From an uncultured Lachnospiraceae bacterium (GTDB taxonomy: Bacteria > Bacillota > Clostridia > Lachnospirales > Lachnospiraceae): DNA of 64,000 nt. The notes below the pieces were generated by a model. It ran no database searches. It was not told the DNA's origin and saw only the letters and a program-made list of their open reading frames with translations. The stretch spans positions 12,921 to 76,920 of the forward strand of contig CABSCP010000018.1 of NCBI GenBank assembly GCA_902476265.1. The letters run 5' to 3'. The translations under genes were made by a program, and so were the position numbers. This document shows positions 51,610-59,937 of the stretch, piece after piece (position 1 is the stretch's first letter; each line of letters opens with the position of its first letter).

Positions 51610-51906
51610 ATGCTGGTTTGTGAACATAGTCATTGTAATTGCCGATTCTTAAATCAACCTTGAAAAATTGTGAGCATTTTGTGTGCGGGAGACCGCCATT
51701 TTCGTATAGATGGGACAGGATGTGAACATCCCTTTCCTCTCTTTTCCTTTCCTATTTTTACGGTAAAGAACTTGTTTCGAAGTTTGTCTCCAATTCCTTA
51801 ATATTTTATATATTTATGAATAGAACAGGATGGCAAAATAGTACTTTTTCCTGTAAAATAAATCATAATAAACTATAATACTTTTTCGGCTTTTACGGAG
51901 GAAATA
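51610..51906. other. AT-rich divergent intergenic region
   Basis: About 300 bp without a gene separate the export operon (minus strand) from the HAD gene (plus strand). The left half must contain the export promoter, but I find no convincing -35/-10 pair, so an activator-dependent promoter is likely. The right half is very AT-rich and holds a TATAAT at 51874-51879, a plausible -10 for the HAD gene with a poor -35. Confidence 0.5.
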
Positions 51907-52614
51907 ATGAAACAGGTCATTGTTTTTGATTTGGGTGGAACGCTTATGGAATATGAAGATATGCCACATTCATGGATTTCATATTATGAAGATTGTTTTA
52001 ACGCTGTGAACAATAGATATTCTCTGAAATTAACTGAGAATGATATCCGTCGCTCCGTCGAAGTATTAAAAGAATATAATCCAAGATATCACCCGAGAGA
52101 AATTGAGTATTCACCGGAGTTTTTGTTTCAAAAGGCCACGATACATTGGAATACCAACATTGCATTGTCTGACATCATTACCACATTTTTTAGTGGTATG
52201 AAACTTACCGCTAAAATATATGATGATACAGCGCCAGTTATCATAAAATTAAGAGAAAATGGAGTTAAAGTCGCCGCACTAACTAACTTGCCCTCTTCTA
52301 TGCCAGACAGCCTGTTTAAAGCAGATATTCCTAAAATTCTTGATATGCTTGATTTGTATGTTTCGTCAGAAATTTGCGGATATAGAAAGCCAAATAAAGA
52401 AGGGCTTGCATATATTGCAAGACATTTCGATGTTAGCGCCAGAGATTTGATTTTTGTCGGCGATGAAAAATCAGATATTGACACTGCCCAAAATACAGAT
52501 TGCATTTCTATTTTAATATGTCGAAATGGTGAACCGAAAAATTATGGTCAAGACTATACAATTAAGAATTTGTTTGAATTAAAAGATGTAAAAACCCTTT
52601 CAATCTTCATTTAA
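51907..52614 (+). CDS. Low-GC HAD-family hydrolase, probably acquired
   Basis: This 235-residue protein has HAD motif I FDLGGTLMEYED, a helical cap domain, motif II ALTNLPSS, motif III Lys in CGYRKPNKEG and motif IV FVGDEKSDIDTA. It is phosphoglycolate phosphatase-like, but the second Asp of motif I is replaced by Gly (DLGGT), as in some HAD subgroups. The base composition is clearly lower in GC than neighbours, and codons end mostly in A or T. That suggests recent transfer. It sits alone between the export operon and the two-component system, beside a 267-bp hairpin. Confidence 0.85.
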   Translation: MKQVIVFDLGGTLMEYEDMPHSWISYYEDCFNAVNNRYSLKLTENDIRRSVEVLKEYNPRYHPREIEYSPEFLFQKATIHWNTNIALSDIITTFFSGMKLTAKIYDDTAPVIIKLRENGVKVAALTNLPSSMPDSLFKADIPKILDMLDLYVSSEICGYRKPNKEGLAYIARHFDVSARDLIFVGDEKSDIDTAQNTDCISILICRNGEPKNYGQDYTIKNLFELKDVKTLSIFI

Positions 52615-52620
52615 GATTTG

Positions 52621-52629
52621 TGTTATACT
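52621..52629 (+). promoter_or_regulatory. Extended -10 promoter upstream of the two-component genes
   Basis: The sequence is TGT followed by TATACT, an extended -10 (TG-N-TATACT). No -35 of note is present. A transcript from here would carry the whole long hairpin as its leader into the response regulator gene. Confidence 0.45.
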
Positions 52630-52632
52630 CTG

Positions 52633-52899
52633 TTCATAGAGGTCAAGCGCAAAGAGGGGCTGGTGCGGCAGGAAGAATGCCTTCCCTGTTCCGGCGCTGC
52701 AAAGGCGGAATTTCTAACCTTCGGCTATGTCATTTCCTGACTGCCGGAAAGCATGGGAAACTCGCTTTGCTCAGACAACCCATGTTTTCCGGCGGAAATG
52801 AAATGGCCGGAGGAAGAAATTCCTGCCCTTGCAGCAAAGTCACAGAGTCAGGCATTCTTCCTGCCGCGCCAGCCCCTCTTTGCGCCTGACCTCTATGAA
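52633..52899. repeat. 267-bp long imperfect hairpin (MITE-like or structured leader)
   Basis: The outer 49-base arms (52633-52681 and 52851-52899) pair with two differences, one of which is a G-T wobble. Inside, segments near 52698-52715 and 52817-52835 pair again with one bulge, and 52741-52756 pairs with 52779-52794. The entire block therefore folds into one rod with a loop of about 20 bases. The symmetry extends outward to TATACT at 52624 and AGTATA at 52901. No open reading frame of substance is inside. This fits a miniature inverted-repeat element or a long-hairpin RNA. No second copy was noticed in the window. Confidence 0.85.
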
Positions 52900-52927
52900 A
52901 AGTATATAGAAACGGAGAATGCAGGAT

Positions 52928-53602
52928 ATGCGTATTTTGATTATTGAAGATGAGACGGCGCTGGCGGAAGCGCTGACGGAGATATTGAAGCAGAACGGTT
53001 ATCAGGCGGACTCAGCGGCAAATGGGCTGGACGGGCTGGAATATATCCGCACCGGCATCTATGACCTGATCCTTTTGGATATCATGCTGCCCGGCATGGA
53101 CGGGCTCAATGTTTTAAAGACGATCCGCCGGGAAAAAATCTTCACGCCGGTCCTTCTTTTGACGGCAAAATCCGAGCTTTCCGATATTGTCTCCGGTCTG
53201 GATGCGGGCAGCGATGATTATCTTCCGAAACCCTTTTCCACCGCAGAGCTGCTGGCGCGCATCCGGGCCATCTCTCGGAGAGGAACCCGATATGACCGGG
53301 ATTCCTATCAATATGAGGACCTTTGTCTGGATAAAAACAGCATGGAACTCTCCTGTAAAAATAATGCCATACGTCTGGGATTAAAGGAATTTTTGATGAT
53401 GGAGCTCTTTTTGTGCAATCCCCGGCAGGTGCTTCCAAAGGATCTGATTCTAAATAAGGTATGGGGCCTTGACGCTGAGGCGGATTATAACAATGTGGAG
53501 GTCTATATTTCCTTCCTCCGCCAAAAGCTGCAGGCCCTGGAAACCAGAGTGCTCATCAAAACAAACCGGGGTGTGGGCTATAGTCTGGAGGTAGCGCCAT
53601 GA
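52928..53602 (+). CDS. OmpR-family response regulator
   Basis: This 224-residue regulator has a receiver domain (phospho-acceptor Asp in LILLDIMLPGMDG, Lys in YLPKPFSTAELLARI) and a C-terminal winged helix (EFLMMELFLCNP, YNNVEVYISFLRQKL, IKTNRGVGYSL). The start ATG at 52928 is chosen with GGAGA nine bases away; an ATG at 52919 touches that site. It is coupled to the kinase gene by a 4-bp overlap. The nearest likely target is the export operon at 44339-51564. Confidence 0.96.
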   Translation: MRILIIEDETALAEALTEILKQNGYQADSAANGLDGLEYIRTGIYDLILLDIMLPGMDGLNVLKTIRREKIFTPVLLLTAKSELSDIVSGLDAGSDDYLPKPFSTAELLARIRAISRRGTRYDRDSYQYEDLCLDKNSMELSCKNNAIRLGLKEFLMMELFLCNPRQVLPKDLILNKVWGLDAEADYNNVEVYISFLRQKLQALETRVLIKTNRGVGYSLEVAP

Positions 53603-54876
53603 TCAAAAAACTCCGCATCAAGTTCATCTTTGTCACCATGTCCTGCATCGGCGCCCTGTTTTTGCTGATCCTGCTGGTCATCAATATTTTCATGACGGTC
53701 TCCAGCAAAAACCAGGGTTATGAAATTCTGTCCAATTTTGCGGACGGCCCGCATTTCCGAGGCAGCTCCCAAAAGTCAGCTTCCAAACCGTATCGGGAGG
53801 ACAGACCGTCTGAAAGACCGGAAATTCTGCCCTTGCCGGACCAACCCGGAAACAGCTACCAGAACGCTTTCCGGATTTTTTCCATCTCCTATGATGCGGA
53901 CGGAAATGTATTGGATGTGGACTATAATCCCCATACCGACCTGGAAAAAGACGATATTCTTGCGATCGGGGAAAAAGTGTCGGAGAAAGATTTACGCAAA
54001 ACTTCGGAAAAAGGCATCGTGCAGTCACAGTACCTTTATCTCATCCGAAACCGGGAGACCTCCAGCGAAATATACTTCCTGGACTATTCGGTGGAACACT
54101 CCATGAACTACCGTCTTTTTTACCTGTGTCTGCTGGCAGGACTGTTGGGAATGCTGGTGCTTTTTGCAGCGGTATTTTTCCTGTCCGGCTGGATAATACG
54201 CCCGGTTCAGAATGCTTTTGAACTGCAAAAGCAATTCATTTCCGACGCGTCCCATGAGCTGAAAACGCCGCTCACCATCATCACTGCCAACGGGGAAGTC
54301 CTTTCTTCTTCCCTGGGGAAAAACAATAAATGGCTGAACCATATTCTGGAACAGGCGGCAAGAATGAACACCCTCATCCGGGAACTGCTGGACCTGGCCC
54401 GTCTGGATGAAGTGGAAAATAAGCCGGTCTTTGCTAAATTTGACTTAAGCCACGCAGTGTCCGCCGCCGCCCTTTCCTTTGAAAGTATTGCATTTGAATC
54501 CCGCAAAACCTTCCGGATGCAGATTACAGAGAGGATTTTGTATCGCGGCAGCGAGCAGACTCTCCGGCAGCTGGTGACCATCCTTTTGGATAATGCCTTT
54601 AAGTATGCCGATGAAAACGGGACAGTGACTCTCACGCTGTCTGCAAAAAGCGAAAAAAAGATCCTCACGGTGCACAATACCGGAAAAGGCATCGCACCGG
54701 AGGATCAAAAGCATATTTTTGAACGTTTTTACAGAAGCGATTCTTCCCGCAGCAGGGATTCCGGCGGCTATGGCCTGGGCCTTTCCATCGCCGCTTCCAT
54801 TGCGGAGCTTCACAGAGGACGTATCAGCGTTAAAAGCGATGGCAGCAGCTATACCCAGATCACGGTAATCCTATAA
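53599..54876 (+). CDS. Two-component sensor histidine kinase
   Basis: This 425-residue membrane kinase has two helices (near residues 10-33 and 173-198) enclosing an extracytoplasmic sensor of about 140 residues. The H-box is FISDASHELKTPLTIITANGE, the N-box LLDNAFKYADENG, and the G-boxes are HNTGKGIAPEDQ and GGYGLGLSIAASIAE. It phosphorylates the regulator encoded before it. The sensor domain has no recognised fold. Pairing with a MacB-type export operon suggests sensing of an envelope-active compound. Confidence 0.95.
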   Translation: MIKKLRIKFIFVTMSCIGALFLLILLVINIFMTVSSKNQGYEILSNFADGPHFRGSSQKSASKPYREDRPSERPEILPLPDQPGNSYQNAFRIFSISYDADGNVLDVDYNPHTDLEKDDILAIGEKVSEKDLRKTSEKGIVQSQYLYLIRNRETSSEIYFLDYSVEHSMNYRLFYLCLLAGLLGMLVLFAAVFFLSGWIIRPVQNAFELQKQFISDASHELKTPLTIITANGEVLSSSLGKNNKWLNHILEQAARMNTLIRELLDLARLDEVENKPVFAKFDLSHAVSAAALSFESIAFESRKTFRMQITERILYRGSEQTLRQLVTILLDNAFKYADENGTVTLTLSAKSEKKILTVHNTGKGIAPEDQKHIFERFYRSDSSRSRDSGGYGLGLSIAASIAELHRGRISVKSDGSSYTQITVIL

Positions 54877-54897
54877 GGCAGCAAGGCAGAGTCTCCC

Positions 54898-55392
54898 TCA
54901 GTCATTTGATTCGTTGATATAATTGACCAGTCCGCCTGCCGCGATGATTTTCTGCATAAAGGGCGGAAAAGCCTGGCCTTTAAACTGTGTGCCTTTTGTC
55001 TTATTGGTGATCATACCGGTGTCAAAATCCACTTCCACCTCATCTCCTGCCTCGATCCCTTTGGGGGCTTCGGGACATTCGATGATGGGAAGCCCGATGT
55101 TGATCGCATTCCGATAAAAAATCCGGGCGAAGGTTTCCGCAATCACGCAGCTGACGCCCGCCGCTTTAATCGCAATGGGGGCATGTTCCCGGGAGGAACC
55201 GCAGCCGAAATTCTTATCCGCCACAATGATATCCCCGGGCTGCACTTTTTTCATAAAATCCTTATCGATATCCTCCATGCAGTGGGTTGCCAGTTCCGCC
55301 GGATCCGAGGAATTTAAGTAACGGGCCGGAATGATCACATCCGTATCCACGTTATCTCCGTATCTGAAAACTCTTCCGTTTGCTTTTTTCAT
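54898..55392 (-). CDS. leuD: 3-isopropylmalate dehydratase small subunit
   Basis: This small subunit of isopropylmalate isomerase in leucine synthesis has 164 residues. The short archaeal/clostridial-type LeuD is seen as GDNVDTDVIIPARYLN, NFGCGSSREHAPIAIKAAG, IFYRNAINIGLPI. It starts behind AGGAGG, 16 bp after leuC. The operon holds only leuC and leuD; leuA and leuB must be elsewhere. Confidence 0.97.
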   Translation of the reverse strand: MKKANGRVFRYGDNVDTDVIIPARYLNSSDPAELATHCMEDIDKDFMKKVQPGDIIVADKNFGCGSSREHAPIAIKAAGVSCVIAETFARIFYRNAINIGLPIIECPEAPKGIEAGDEVEVDFDTGMITNKTKGTQFKGQAFPPFMQKIIAAGGLVNYINESND

Positions 55393-55408
55393 TGTCTCGT
55401 TCCTCCTG

Positions 55409-56674
55409 TCAGTCCAGCTCTTCGGGGCTGGAAATTTTACCGGTCACTGCGCTGGCTGCCGCAACGGCAGGGCTTGCCAAATAAACTTCGGATTTCACAT
55501 GACCCATACGGCCCACAAAGTTTCGGTTGGTGGTGGAAACACAGCGCTCCCCTTCCGCAAGGATACCCATATATCCTCCAAGGCAGGGACCGCAGGTAGG
55601 GGTGCTCACCACCGCGCCGGCCTCAATAAATGTCTTTAACAGCCCTTCTTCCATGGCCTGCATATAAATCTTCTGGGTGGCGGGAATCACGATACAGCGC
55701 ATTCCTTTCGCAACATGGCGTCCTTCCAGCACTTCCGCCGCGATCCTTAAATCATCCAGACGGCCGTTGGTACAGGAACCGATGACCACCTGATCGATTG
55801 CCACATCCTCTGTGATCTCGTCAATTGTCTTTGTGTTTTCCGGCAAATGGGGAAATGCAACGGTGGGGCGCAGCGCTCCCAGATCAATGGTATATTCTGC
55901 ATCGTAAACCGCATCCGGATCCGCTTCATAAACGGTATAGTTTTTGCGGGAATGTTCCTTTATATAAGCAAGGGCCTTGTCGTCCACCGGGAAAATCCCG
56001 TTTTTGCCGCCCGCTTCAATGGCCATGTTGGCAATGGTAAAGCGATCGTCCATGCTCAGATTTGCGATGCCGTCCCCCACAAATTCCATGGATTTATAAA
56101 GAGCGCCGTCCACACCGATCATGCCGATGATATGTAAAATGACGTCTTTTCCGCTGACCCATTTGGAGGGCTTTCCGGTGAGATTGAAACGGATCGCAGC
56201 CGGAACTTTAAACCATGCTTTTCCCGTAGCCATGCCCGCCGCCATATCCGTGCTTCCCACGCCCGTGGAAAATGCGCCCAGGGCGCCGTAGGTGCAGGTG
56301 TGGGAATCCGCGCCGATGACCACATCTCCCGCAACAGTCAGGCCTTTTTCCGGCAGCAGGGCGTGTTCGATGCCCATTTCACCTACCTCAAAGTAGTTTG
56401 TAATCTCGTTTCTGCGCGCAAATTCCCGCACACATTTGCAGTGCTCTGCGGACTTAATATCCTTATTCGGCACAAAATGATCCGGCACAAGGGCGATCTT
56501 ATCCTTATCAAATACGCCCTCCACCTTCATCTTTTCCATTTCCTTAATCGCCACCGGGCTGGTAATATCATTGCCCAGCACCAGATCCAGCTTCGCTTCT
56601 ATTAACTGCCCTGCTTCTACCCGATCAAGGCCTGCATGCGCCGCCAGAATCTTCTGTGTCATCGTCATACCCAT
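55409..56674 (-). CDS. leuC: 3-isopropylmalate dehydratase large subunit
   Basis: This aconitase-fold enzyme subunit carries a [4Fe-4S] cluster. The protein (421 residues) is the HacA/LeuC type found in Clostridia. VVIGADSHTCTYGALGAF contains the first cluster cysteine, VIGSCTNGRLDDLRIAA the second region, and TPTCGPCLGGYMGILAEGE the C-x-x-C pair. The start ATG at 56674 follows GAAGGAG. It is divergent from a LysR gene, with a dyad between them. Confidence 0.97.
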   Translation of the reverse strand: MGMTMTQKILAAHAGLDRVEAGQLIEAKLDLVLGNDITSPVAIKEMEKMKVEGVFDKDKIALVPDHFVPNKDIKSAEHCKCVREFARRNEITNYFEVGEMGIEHALLPEKGLTVAGDVVIGADSHTCTYGALGAFSTGVGSTDMAAGMATGKAWFKVPAAIRFNLTGKPSKWVSGKDVILHIIGMIGVDGALYKSMEFVGDGIANLSMDDRFTIANMAIEAGGKNGIFPVDDKALAYIKEHSRKNYTVYEADPDAVYDAEYTIDLGALRPTVAFPHLPENTKTIDEITEDVAIDQVVIGSCTNGRLDDLRIAAEVLEGRHVAKGMRCIVIPATQKIYMQAMEEGLLKTFIEAGAVVSTPTCGPCLGGYMGILAEGERCVSTTNRNFVGRMGHVKSEVYLASPAVAAASAVTGKISSPEELD

Positions 56675-56761
56675 AATATCCGTTCTCCTTCTGCTGTAAT
56701 TACTGTCACTGATAGAAGTGTAACACACCCGTTCTGAAAACAAAAATACCATTCTTTCATA

Positions 56762-56788
56762 TTTACTATAAACACAAGTTATAGTAAA
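56762..56788. promoter_or_regulatory. LysR-type operator between leuC and the LysR gene
   Basis: Perfect 10-bp arms TTTACTATAA (56762-56771) and TTATAGTAAA (56779-56788) are separated by 7 bp. The inner part fits the T-N11-A pattern of LysR binding sites. It lies 88 bp upstream of leuC and 52 bp upstream of the LysR gene, suited to control both. Confidence 0.7.
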
Positions 56789-56839
56789 ATAGTAGAAGAT
56801 ACATATTAGTTATATTTATGTTTGTCAGGAGGATCTTCC

Positions 56840-57781
56840 ATGGAACAGAATTTCAACCTCTATCACATTTTTTATACGGTTGCAAAGTGCAGAAATATCT
56901 CCGGGGCCGCACGGGAGCTTTATATCAGTCAGCCCGCTATTTCCAAAGCGATTTCCAAACTGGAGCAGAACTTAAATACCACGCTTTTCCTCCGCTCTTC
57001 CCGGGGCGTCAGGCTGACGGAGACCGGAGAACTTTTGTTCCGGCAGGTGGAAAGCGCCTTTGCCGCCATCACTCAGGGAGAAGAACAGCTGCTGCGGATT
57101 CAGAAGCTGGGCATGGGCCATCTCTCCATCGGCGCTTCCACCACCCTCTGCAAATATGTGCTGCTGCCCATCCTACGCCCTTTTGTGAACCAGCATCCTC
57201 ATATCCAGATTTCCATCTCCTGCCAGTCCTCCTATGAGACCATGGAGGCTCTCGAAAAGGGCACCATCGATATCGGTCTGATCGGTGCCAATCATTCCAT
57301 GGAAAAGCTCCAGTTTATTCCCGCCATGGAAATACAGGATATTTTTGTCACCACCCGCACTTATCTGGACAATTTAAAAGAGCGCATCCCTGCAAACAGC
57401 CATCTTTCCGCCAAGACTGTATTTGCAGAGTCTACGCTCATGCTTTTAAACAAAGAAAATATTACGCGGCAGTATGTGGACCGCTATCTTTCCCAGGAAA
57501 ACCTCACCGCTTCCCAGATGATTGAGGTGACCTCTCTGGATCTGCTCATTGAATTTGCAAAAACAGACCTGGGAATCGCCTGTGTGATCAAAAATTTCGT
57601 AAAAGAAGATCTGGCCTGCGGGCGCCTGCTTCAGCTGAAGATGCCCGTTTCCATCCCCAAACGCCAGGTGGGGTTCGCTTATCCCAAATCAGGTTCTATT
57701 CCTGTGACGGTTCAGAAGTTTCTTTCCTTTTTTGAAGCTTCGGAAGGCCAAACACCATCAGAAGGCCGGCCAGACACATGA
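56840..57781 (+). CDS. LysR-family transcriptional regulator, probable leuCD regulator
   Basis: This 313-residue regulator has an N-terminal winged HTH (FYTVAKCRNISGAARELYISQPAISKAISKLEQNLNTTLF) and a substrate-binding domain with GHLSIGASTTLCKYVLLP and GTIDIGLIGANH. The start at 56840 lies seven bases after AGGAGG. Divergence from leuCD with a shared dyad suggests it controls leucine synthesis in response to a pathway intermediate such as isopropylmalate, by analogy with LeuO/LysR logic. Its 3' end overlaps lgt by 86 bp on the other strand. Confidence 0.92.
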   Translation: MEQNFNLYHIFYTVAKCRNISGAARELYISQPAISKAISKLEQNLNTTLFLRSSRGVRLTETGELLFRQVESAFAAITQGEEQLLRIQKLGMGHLSIGASTTLCKYVLLPILRPFVNQHPHIQISISCQSSYETMEALEKGTIDIGLIGANHSMEKLQFIPAMEIQDIFVTTRTYLDNLKERIPANSHLSAKTVFAESTLMLLNKENITRQYVDRYLSQENLTASQMIEVTSLDLLIEFAKTDLGIACVIKNFVKEDLACGRLLQLKMPVSIPKRQVGFAYPKSGSIPVTVQKFLSFFEASEGQTPSEGRPDT

Positions 57782-58487
57782 AAATGGAAATGAACTGTGA
57801 GGTGGACAGGCTGCCCACATTCCCCCGAATCAGATCACCCCGGAAAAATTCCAGGATAAATCTTCCGATGCTGTAAAATACCAGATAACAGCCTGCCAGC
57901 TGTCCGTTTGTTTTCAGCTTCTTTGAAAGCAGCATCAGAATTCCGAAATGCGCAAAATTCAGGACGCTGGAAATGATCTGCGTCGGGAGAAGCGGAATGT
58001 CATTGGGCGCATAGGCAGAAGTATGGAATACGATTCCGATCGGATTTCTTCCGCTCACAGGCATACCGTAGCAGCAGCCTGCCAGAAGGCAGCCGATGCG
58101 GCCGATACCCTGTGCAAGCGCCAGAGAGGGCACGATCAGATCGAACATCTGCAGGAAATTCAGTTTGCTTTTCCGGCAGTAAATCCATGCGGCCAATATG
58201 CCGCCCATGATGCTTCCATATACCACAAAACCGTCCTTTAAACTGTGCACGATCAGGGAAGGGTCCGCAATCAGGTCCGGCAGCCTGGTCAACAGGTATA
58301 AAAGCTTTGCGCCGGCCAGTCCGCCGATCACTGCCCAGATTGCCAGCGGAAAAACCTTTTCGTAATCCAGCCCCTTTTTCTTCGCCCTGTATTCCACCAT
58401 GTAATAAGCTGTCAGGATCGCTATTGCCATCATCAGACCATAGCCGTGTACGGTAAAAGGCCCAATGGAAAATAAATCATTTTTCAT
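57696..58487 (-). CDS. lgt: Prolipoprotein diacylglyceryl transferase
   Basis: This membrane enzyme adds diacylglycerol to lipobox cysteines of lipoproteins. The 263-residue protein has about seven helices, starting with SIGPFTVHGYGLMMAIAIL. The family features include GRIGCLLAGCCYGMPV (arginine and the Lgt signature area), the GSIMGGILAAW loop and the C-terminal FRGDLIRGNVGSLSTSQFISI. The CCYG variant of the signature is seen in Clostridia. It has its own strong promoter. Confidence 0.93.
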   Translation of the reverse strand: MKNDLFSIGPFTVHGYGLMMAIAILTAYYMVEYRAKKKGLDYEKVFPLAIWAVIGGLAGAKLLYLLTRLPDLIADPSLIVHSLKDGFVVYGSIMGGILAAWIYCRKSKLNFLQMFDLIVPSLALAQGIGRIGCLLAGCCYGMPVSGRNPIGIVFHTSAYAPNDIPLLPTQIISSVLNFAHFGILMLLSKKLKTNGQLAGCYLVFYSIGRFILEFFRGDLIRGNVGSLSTSQFISIFMCLAGLLMVFGLPKLQKRKETSEPSQE

Positions 58488-58525
58488 ATGATATGCTCCT
58501 TTTTGATTGACTTGAAATCCTAACC

Positions 58526-58554
58526 ATTATATCCTACCCGGCCATGGGGCGCAA
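58526..58554 (-). promoter_or_regulatory. Promoter of lgt
   Basis: Minus-strand TTGCGC (58549-58554) and TATAAT (58526-58531) are 17 bp apart. The lgt start codon is about 40 bp downstream. Confidence 0.82.
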
Positions 58555-58581
58555 CCGATTCCGGTTTTTTTCAGAAAGTTT

Positions 58582-59937
58582 TCACTTTTGCTTTTCTCCG
58601 ATATAGAGAAAATGTTCGCTCATTCCCAAAAGTTTTTTGTCTCCGCTTAACCGCCATGCCAGCTCCAGCCATTTTTCCCGCTGTACAGGTTCCAATGCCA
58701 GCAGACGCTCCTCCTTGCCGCAGAGAATATTTTCCACCCCCGCAAACGCCAGTTCTTTCACTCCCGCCTGCTCCATCAGACCTCGCGCCTCTTCTTCGGA
58801 GGAAAAATAGGAAGTGGTAAAGCCCACCGCATCCTCTTCATGGTTCCTGCTATCCTCCAGATAATGAAGGAGATGGTCGATATCTCCAAAATCATACAGC
58901 TGACTGGCATAATCATGGATCGCTGCATAAGTGGAAATGAATGCGGCAATGATGAGCCCGCCGGGTTTGAGCATTCCAAGGGCCTCCGATAAGGCGCGTT
59001 TTCTGTCTTCCTCCCGGATCAGATGATACAGCGGCCCCATCAGAAGCACTGCATCAAACTGTTCTTTTTTATAAAGATATTCCGACAGCCGCAGGGCATC
59101 CCCGTGAATACAGCTGTCCAGATGCACCCCTGCTTTTTCTGCCTGTTCCACTGCCTGGCGGATATTTTTACCGGACAGGTCCAAAAGCGTCACTTCATGC
59201 CCTTTTTCGGTCAGATAGATGGAATAACGGCCGGGGCCGCCGCCCACATCCAGGATCTTTTGGGAACCGGTGATATATCGGTCCAAATACCGTTTCGTGA
59301 CTTCAAACTCCGTCACATGATAAGCGAGGCGGTTCCATTCATCGTATTCCTCATCATAAAACCGTTCGATTTCACTGCGGATTTTCTGTCCGTTTCCTTC
59401 CAGTTCCTGCTGAGCCGTCTGCAGGATATATTCCCAGGAGGAAAAGGTACGGGAACCGTCCGCCTTTTTATAGGAACCGTCCTGTACATACACAAACCCA
59501 TTCTTTTCAAGCACTCTGCCGGAAGCCGGATTGTCTTTGGCATGCCGGCCGAGGAAACGGTGGATCCGCAGCTGTTCTTTGCCGAATTTTAAAATTGCCT
59601 GACATGCTTCCGTCACGTAACCGTTGTTCCAGCAGTCTTTACGGAGATTATAGCCAAGTTCCCACATATTATAATCCGGATTGAAGGAAAGACCGCCGGA
59701 ACCGATCAGTTCTCCCGTATCCGTGCGGACAAATCCGAAATCGTACAGGCTGTCGCTGTCTATCGACTCCTCCTCCTGTTTCAGCCAGGTACAGGTATCC
59801 TCCAGACTCCTGTGCAGCAAATAGTTCATGTATTCGTTCACTTCTTTATCGCCGGTCCACAGCCAGGCTGCCTGTGCATCCTCCGTTGTCAGCGGCCTTA
59901 AAATCAGTCTTTCCGTTTTCAGAACAGGTGTCCTCAT
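58582..59937 (-). CDS. GNAT acetyltransferase fused to a class I SAM methyltransferase
   Basis: This 451-residue two-domain protein carries a RimJ/RimL-like GNAT domain at residues 1-175, with TERLILRPLTTED, WELGYNLRKDCWNNGYVTEACQ and NPASGRVLEKNGF. After a linker of about 20 residues, a methyltransferase occupies about 190-450. It has SAM motif I ILDVGGGPGRYSI (228-240), motif II VTLLDLSGKNI and the post-motif FDAVLLMGPLYHLI. Both domains look intact. Each family includes enzymes acting on ribosomal proteins, rRNA, tRNA or antibiotics; the true substrates are not readable. It overlaps the upstream GNAT gene by 4 bp (ATGA), so it is translated with it under the attenuator at 60837-61119. Confidence 0.9.
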   Translation of the reverse strand: MRTPVLKTERLILRPLTTEDAQAAWLWTGDKEVNEYMNYLLHRSLEDTCTWLKQEEESIDSDSLYDFGFVRTDTGELIGSGGLSFNPDYNMWELGYNLRKDCWNNGYVTEACQAILKFGKEQLRIHRFLGRHAKDNPASGRVLEKNGFVYVQDGSYKKADGSRTFSSWEYILQTAQQELEGNGQKIRSEIERFYDEEYDEWNRLAYHVTEFEVTKRYLDRYITGSQKILDVGGGPGRYSIYLTEKGHEVTLLDLSGKNIRQAVEQAEKAGVHLDSCIHGDALRLSEYLYKKEQFDAVLLMGPLYHLIREEDRKRALSEALGMLKPGGLIIAAFISTYAAIHDYASQLYDFGDIDHLLHYLEDSRNHEEDAVGFTTSYFSSEEEARGLMEQAGVKELAFAGVENILCGKEERLLALEPVQREKWLELAWRLSGDKKLLGMSEHFLYIGEKQK

